A stretch of 64,000 nucleotides of DNA from Lagopus muta (Eukaryota; Chordata; Aves; Galliformes; Phasianidae): assembly GCF_023343835.1 (NCBI RefSeq), contig NC_064447.1, positions 1,488,001-1,552,000 of the forward strand, in the 5' to 3' direction. Made by a program: the position numbers and the translations under genes. The notes beneath the pieces are model-generated. The model was not told the origin of the DNA. It saw nothing but the letters and a program-made list of their open reading frames with translations, and did no database searches. How positions within the stretch are numbered: position 1 is the stretch's first letter; each line of letters begins with the position of its first letter. This document shows, piece after piece, positions 57,939 to 64,000 of the stretch.

Positions 57939-60784
57939 CTGGGGAAGGGGAGAGGAAAGGAGTTAATGTCACTGAAGGTACCTTGTGCTGGGGGCTGCAA
58001 GGGGCAGGGGGCTCCAAAGCGGGCAGCACAGCAGCACCGCAGCACAGCAGCAGAGGCTGAGCGGTGCTTTGGCTCCAGCGTCAGCCCCACAGGGCTGCAG
58101 CAGTGGCACAAAGCTGAGCCCCTGCCCGGCACCGGCGCTGCCACACTCTGCCAGGGCCGACGCTGCTGTTCTCTGGGGTGCTGAGCTGTCTCGCCGACCA
58201 AATGCCTCTTAAAACACAATAACATAAAGGGAAGGGACTTCTCAGAAATAAGAGCTCTCGCTCTTTCCTTACGATAATTAAATAAACCACGAGCAGCTAA
58301 CAGTTTTTTTCCTGATACATTTTAAACACAGACATCTTCAATTCATTAACTCTGGTTATTGATTTATTTTTCAGCTTATGAATTGCTGTTGCTTGGGACG
58401 GGGTGGAGACAGCTTTCTGGAGCAGGCGCTCGTCTCCGCCATCACCGCCGGGAAAGAGCTGGTCAGCCCTTCCAGGGTCATTCCTCACATTCTTGGGAAG
58501 AAACACTACTTTGATGTAAAGGATGAGGTTTGCCTTTAAAGAAACCAAGCAGAAATGCAAACCCCAGCGTTCCCCCTCAGAGCGCTGCAGGGAAGCACGG
58601 GGTGAGGAGAGCCCATGGGAGCACTGGGAGCAGAGCTGCTGCAGATGCAGCCTCTCTGGGGCCGTGTCACGGCTGGGAGGAGCAATGCTCTGTGCCCATC
58701 ACTGCTCTTGAGGGGTCTGGGGGCTGTGGGACCTGCCTGGAATGCACTCCCATTGGCCATGAGCAGTCGGTACTTCGGCCTGCATCCTCTCCCAGACTCA
58801 GTGCAGCCGAGAGGTGGGGGAGGGCATAGGGAGAACAGGGAGAGGTGCCCACAGGGCTCTGTGCAGAGGCACGGGGCAGCCTGGGAGCAGGAGACCAGGG
58901 GCACTGCAGGAAGCAAGATGTGGGCATGCAGAGATGCTGCTGGCACTGGGGGCACGGTGCCCATGGGGGGGCGAAAGGGGCTGTGCTGGAGCTGGGTGAC
59001 CATGAGTGCTGAGGCCACCAGACCCAACAGAGCTCCAACAGAGACTTCATTTCCTTTTCTATTTAGAAATCCAGGAGCACATTACAGTATCATCTGGCTA
59101 TTTATACAGCACTGCTTTACATAAACGGTGCTGCAGAAGAGAGAATGAATCATACCTGCTCTGCCCCGGCTGCACGCACGCCGTGCCCAAACCCACACCA
59201 TGCCCTCTGCCCTCTCCCCTCGCCCCCAGGCTCCATGCTGGGTGCACCCTCAGCCCCCTGAGCTCTGGTTCTGGGATGCTGCTGGGTCCGTGCCCAGCTC
59301 TGGGAGGATACTGGCACAGCAGGGATGCTGCTGTCACACACATCCACTCCCCAGGTGCTTTCCAAAAACAGCTGCCCCTTGTCCCTTAATTCATATTACA
59401 ATAATGACAGGGAAACCGAGGCACAGAGGCCACGCAGTGAGGACAGCTCACCGTTGGCTGTCAGCCCCATCCCCTAAAGGCTGCACCGGCCAGCAAGGTG
59501 TGTGTGTCTCCTGCCAGCAGCACCAGTACCATCCTGGCCCCAGCTCCTGCCAAACCTGCCACCAGCCAGGGACGTGCAGGGAGAGCCATCAATTGAAACA
59601 TCAACCGCAGCGATGGGGAGAGCCATCTCCTGACAACCAGAGGAGGTTGTTCAGCTACTGTGCTGTATCATAAATCACACCTCTCTGACTTGCCATCTGT
59701 CAGCCAGATTACACATGTTCAGAGTCCCATGTCAGCGTTTAAGTCCGAACACAGCATCTTTTTCCCAGAAATAATTATCAGCCCTGGAGATTCCTGCAGC
59801 AGCACAACCGAGCTGTGGCTCATCCCTTCCCTTAGAATATTGCAGTGGAGCAGGCTGGCAGTGAAGGCAACGGGATGTGGGGGGAGGAGAGGGTGGGGGG
59901 GAAATGCAGCTACCTCCCTCCCCATGAAATCACAGCTTGGTGCATGTGAGGGCCATGCACGGTCAACACCTCTCTGCAGCAGCTTCTGTGCCTGCTCTGT
60001 CCCCAGCCTGCAGGGCCTTTGCAGAAAGGCAACAAAGCACTCAGAGCACCTGAACCCACTAGGAGCAGGCAACGCAGGTGGCACCAGCAGCACCCCCTGC
60101 CCACAGCCCAGCCCCTCACCAGCACCTTGCATGAGGGCTCGGAGCAGCCATGCAGCAGCGAGGGAGACATCTTAGCCGTGGCAGGAGCAGCTCCCACCTG
60201 TTGCACTCGCTGGTCCGAGACACAGCACGTGCTTGGACGTGGCGACCAACTGACCCCGCTCCTGCAAGGCAGCCAGCATCCCCCGGAGCAGGCACGGGCG
60301 ATGCAGGCGCCAGGGTGGGGCACGAGGTGGCTGCAGGCACTCCGCAGCGCTTTTCGCAGTGCCTCCCCCTGGAACGGTCCCTGCACAACCAGCATCCGAG
60401 CTGGGCTCATCTCCCGTGCTGGGGAAGGGACAGAGGGCAGGAGCCGGCACAGCTCCCGCATCCCTCTCAGCAGAGCAGCTGGGCTCCTGGAAGCGCTTTA
60501 TTTGCACAGGTGCAGTCAGAATAAAAAAGGAGAAAAAAGAACCACCTCCCGAGCAGGCAGAAGTTTTCAAAGAGGCAGCACGCACGGACCCACGGCTGCA
60601 CACACGCAGCCCCCGGCGAGCGTCAAACACGAGCACCGAACAAACAGACCCCATCCCGCCGTCAGCCCCGCACTCCCTGGGCACGACGGGGCGCGTCCCC
60701 AGAGCAGCAGCCACGGATAGGAGCGGTGGGCCGCGCACGGTGCCGCGCCGGGAGGGATGCGATGCCCGCGGGATGCGCACTCAC
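57939..60784 (-). other. ANKFN1L: Possible first intron of the ANKFN1-like gene
   Basis: Lies between the 57.8-kb exon and the candidate first exon. Non-coding in appearance, with an AT-rich patch at 58,210-58,560. Whether it is truly the first intron depends on the candidate exon. Confidence 0.4.
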
Positions 60785-61014
60785 CTGCACCGCTCCTCCG
60801 CCTTCCCCTCGCGCTCTGCCAGCAGCCAGCAGCGCTCAGCCGCGCACAGCTCCCCGGCAGCATCCCCATCTCCATCCCCATCCCCATCCCCATCCCCATC
60901 CCCATCCCCATCCCCATCCCCTCTCCGCACACAGCCGCACGCACGCTCCCATCCCGGCCGGGAGCGCAGCCCCGCTGCCCCGCTCCCAGCTGCCACCTCC
61001 GCCTCCCTCACCCA
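60785..61014 (-). other. ANKFN1L: Candidate first exon of the ANKFN1-like gene (5' part uncertain)
   Basis: A strong donor GGTGCAG|GTGAGTGCG sits in CpG-rich DNA. The frame that joins correctly to the 57.8-kb exon is open back to a TGA at 61,015-61,017 but has no ATG (only a GTG at 61,011), so it would have to start at a non-ATG codon or be a 5'UTR exon. It contains the CATCCC hexamer repeat, read as about ten Gly-Asp pairs. The exon start is arbitrary. Confidence 0.4.
60861..60920 (+). repeat. (CATCCC)n hexanucleotide repeat, about 10 copies
   Basis: Ten tandem units with one variant (CATCTC). On the minus strand it reads GGGATG, a G-rich repeat inside the candidate first exon. Confidence 0.95.
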
Positions 61015-61049
61015 TCACCTCAGGATCCTGCTGGCTCTGCGCTCCGCTC

Positions 61050-61172
61050 TTTTTTTTTTTTTTTCTTTTCTCTCTTTCTTTCTTTCTTTCTTTTTTTCCC
61101 TTTCTTTCGTTCTCTTTCGTTCTTTCTTTCTTTCTTTTTCTTTTTCTTTTTTTTTTTTTTTTTTTTTTTTCT
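61050..61172 (+). repeat. Polypyrimidine (TTTC)n / poly-T tract
   Basis: About 120 bp of pure C/T (only two G) made of TTTC tetramers and T runs, just upstream of the candidate promoter with respect to the minus-strand gene. Some length may be sequencing noise. Confidence 0.95.
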
Positions 61173-64000
61173 CAATCTTGTTTCTATAGAAACGAGATTA
61201 GCAGAGGGGGAAATAAAACAGCCCCATGTGACTCAGATTCCGACACTGAAGAATCTCCTGGTCGCGCCTGTCGGTGCTTTACATAACAGGGAGCCTGCGC
61301 GGCTGGGCATGGGGACTGGGCATGGGGAGGGGGCCCAGGGCTAACCACACACACTCCAATGCCACGACGTGCCCTGAGCCCGCTCATGCCCCCAGAGGCC
61401 CTGTTCCCTGCCTGCCCTGCTTTGCCACCCTCTTCTATCAGCAGCAGAAGGGGCAACGGCGCTGAGAGCGGCCCCAGCTCTCACCAAACCCCACGTGTAA
61501 TTTAGGGCAGGTGACCCAAGAGCCCCTCACACTGCTGGGCTGTTCTGGTGGCTCAGGGAATGGCTTTGGTCAGCAGTCCCCAATGGTGGTGGCCTCACAG
61601 GTGACAAATGCCCACGGGACCTCCTGAGCCCCCAGTGCTGCACACACATGCTGCAGGCGGGCAGCTGGGTGGGATGCTCAGAGCCTCAGGGATAGATGCT
61701 CACTGCTCCATAGCTCCTTCCAGCCCCCCTGGTCCCCCCATGCTCCCGTGGTGGTGCTGATTCAGCCATGATTAACATGATTAGTGTGATTAATGCGATT
61801 AGTATGAGGCCTGATGGCACCGCAGCCCCGGGGCCGCCTGTGGGCAGCTCACCCCCAGGCACATGGGGAGGGGCAGCCGGACCACGGATGGATGAGGCCC
61901 CGTGTGAGATCCTCTGTTTAATGGATGATAATGGGGCTGCAAAAAGTTCCTCCAGCAGCACAGCTTTGATACTTGCACCTAATTATAGCTGGCATTATTG
62001 GGATGTATGACAAGTAGCGAGTTGGGGGATGCTGTCTATTTCTGACCCACAACACCAGGAGGGCGGGCGGCCCCAAGGGTGAGAGGAGAAGGGAAGCGTG
62101 GGGAGAAGGACGGAGATACCTTCTGTGTGTGGTCAGATGAGCAGAGCAGCTGCTTCCGAGCGCGGGTTTGAGATGCGAGGTGTTGATAGCAAAGGCTGGG
62201 AAGCGGCTTGACACATCCCACAGTGCAGCCCCCCATTGCCTGCTCACTCCCCACCTGGTGTTATGGTCCTTTGGGTGCACCCCAAGGTCCCCTGACCCAG
62301 CTGTCCCCCAGGCTGACTCTGCTGGAGCCACGTTAAAGACAAGAAACCCAACGCCCATCCTTTGCCTTTCACAACACCTGTTGGCCTCTATGGGATCCAG
62401 CACCCAGCCGGTTGCTGCACAAAAGAAGTGCCAACCCTTGGGACTGGATGGCATTTTTAGAACTTCTCGTTTTCTTTGAGTTTTGTTAAACTTACAGCTT
62501 TTGCTGCAAAGGATTTGATGCAAATCCAAGCAGAAGGGACCGCCTCATGAGTCCTAAATTAAAATGTTCCTTTGTTTTGGCTTTCAAACACTGTATTTTA
62601 ATGCCCATCCACACTCGGAATGGAAGGTAAATTTGCATGTCGTTCCCCTACGAATCCTTTGCCAAAGCAGTGATTTTGTTCATTTGTATTCCCCGGCAAC
62701 AGCAGCTCTGCCCTCGGAGCAGCAGCTGCCTGCCTGCAGAGCAGCAGAGATGGGCATGTAGGGGATGCTAAGTACAGAGAGACCCAAGCCCAACGTGTTG
62801 GTGAGGCAGGGCTGTCTTCAGCTGGCCTTGCATCACCTGGGTCTTCCTTACAGACTGTTGGCTTGGGCTGGGGCCTCCCAGTCCCACTGAGACCCTTCTT
62901 TGTGATGTGAAGCAGCTAAAAGAAAATGGGAGCAGAGATCTGATCCTGCCGTGTAACAGACTGCTGGCAGCACCATCTCATGGGAGTGCATCAGAGTGCT
63001 TCACCCTCAAAATCGGCCACATCAAAACGAAGCTCCAGTCAACTGCAGGGAACATAAGACAGGTAGAAACTGCTTTCCTCGGGTCAAATCCTTACCATTT
63101 GGCTTGTTTTTAAGGATTCTGCCATCTCCCTCTCTGTGAAGAAATGCTGGGCTGTGTAAGGCAGCAGGACAGGACCTGGGCTGTCCCACAGTGGCTGAAA
63201 GAGCCTCAAGTGTCCTCATGCCACACGGAGCCATGTGCGTGCATCCCTTCCTGCTGGAGGCTGGCACACACAGCTCCAGCACTCGCTCTTCAGAATGTTC
63301 CCTGTAGCAATTCAAGCTTTTATCATAACTAACAGGATAACTAACATAACTAGCCGAGAGCCTGGGAAAATCGAGAATGAATTGCAAAGCAAACCCTGAT
63401 AACTCCCTTTCCTCCCATCAATCTGCTCAGAACAAGGATGAGTTCCCCAGGGCTCAGCATTCCCTCCCCACAGAACCTCTGTGGCAGCAGTCAAAGGCAC
63501 CTCGGGCTGAGGGGCTCCCCTGCACATCCCCCACACCGGGGAGCAGAGAAGCCCCGCGAGATGTGGATGCTCAGTGTCAGCCCCACGCTGCTGCCAGCCC
63601 TGCCTGGCCCCTCTCTGCCCAGCAGCCCGCTGTGGGGCACGGGCAGCCCATGGACCTGCTGTTGTTTAGTCTGACGGCGGCACTCGCACCGGAGCCAACC
63701 CTTGTTTTCGATGGCCCCGCGTCCAACGCTGCGCGCAGGAATGGAAAGACTTGTTATTCTGGGCTGCCCAGCCGGCCGGGTTTTCCAAGTGCAGGAGAGG
63801 AGTGATGTGGTTAACACGAGCCGGCCGCAGAGCCTCCATGGTTTTCCTTTTTGGACGGGCATCAACCTGCAGAGGACCACACCGGCTGACGCCATCGGGC
63901 AGCTCCCAGAGGGCAGGCAGGTGCCAGCAGCCACGCGTGCACGTGGACGTGTTGGTGCACATGGCACAGCGGTGAAAACGGACACGCCGGTGCACACAGG
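61173..64000. other. Upstream flank, no gene seen
   Basis: There are no coding exons or recent repeats. It contains a 9-bp tandem GATTA array (61,768-61,803) and an AT-rich block with two octamer motifs (62,460-62,700). Open frames are short and featureless. Confidence 0.45.
61768..61803 (+). repeat. Four 9-bp tandem units with a GATTA core
   Basis: The units are ATGATTAAC, ATGATTAGT, GTGATTAAT and GCGATTAGT. Each holds GATTA, a homeodomain-type core, in constant register. Confidence 0.85.

Larger units (their letters stand above)
60250..61025. promoter_or_regulatory. ANKFN1L: CpG-rich region, likely ANKFN1-like promoter
   Basis: About 750 bp of raised G+C and CpG content ends abruptly at a long pyrimidine tract. 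It lies where the 5' end of the ANKFN1-like gene is expected and contains the candidate first exon. No TATA box is evident, as is common for CpG-island promoters. Confidence 0.5.

Noticed and set aside
1..64000. CRISPR array, prophage, operon or bacterial mobile system
   Set aside because: No direct-repeat/spacer structure or bacterial gene organisation; introns, CR1 elements and CpG islands show a vertebrate genome.

Overview
The window is vertebrate nuclear DNA and almost certainly avian. The evidence is one intronless and one many-exon gene with GT-AG introns, GC-rich CpG-island promoters, several truncated CR1 LINE copies (some ending in the TTCTATGAT-type 3' tail of bird CR1), and almost no other interspersed repeat. 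A galliform-like microchromosome is my best guess; species and chromosome cannot be fixed from the sequence.

Layout, left to right. (1) 0.4-3.5 kb: an intronless noggin-family gene on the minus strand, best matched to the noggin-2 (NOG2) paralogue. It has a long AT-rich 3'UTR, a CpG island, a TATA box and three upstream ORFs. (2) 3.5-34.4 kb: about 31 kb without a convincing protein gene. It holds a two-part pentanucleotide satellite (5.3-5.7 kb), CR1 and older LINE/SINE remnants, a 165-bp imperfect palindrome (26.4 kb), C-rich low-complexity DNA, two poly-G tracts, several AT-rich blocks that look like regulatory elements, and one oddly long ORF (31.9-33.0 kb). (3) 34.5-44.8 kb, with a 5' exon at 57.8 kb and a candidate first exon at 60.8-61.0 kb: a minus-strand gene for an ANKFN1-like protein (ankyrin repeat, fibronectin III and Ras-association domains). 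I could join 17 coding exons, plus one upstream exon, with consistent splice phases. (4) 61-64 kb: upstream flank with homeodomain-like and octamer/SOX-like motifs.

The main biological point is the neighbourhood. In other vertebrates ANKFN1 lies just upstream of NOG on the same strand. Here an ANKFN1-like gene lies just upstream of a NOG2-like gene, also on one strand. This is best read as the second copy of an ancient NOG-ANKFN1 block from vertebrate genome duplication. NOG2 is a secreted BMP antagonist. The ANKFN1 family (fly wide awake, mouse mWAKE/Nmf9) acts inside neurons. Nothing suggests a shared biochemical pathway, so shared regulatory DNA in the 32 kb between them and in the ANKFN1-like introns is the likely reason for linkage. 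I found no CRISPR array, operon, tRNA or rRNA.
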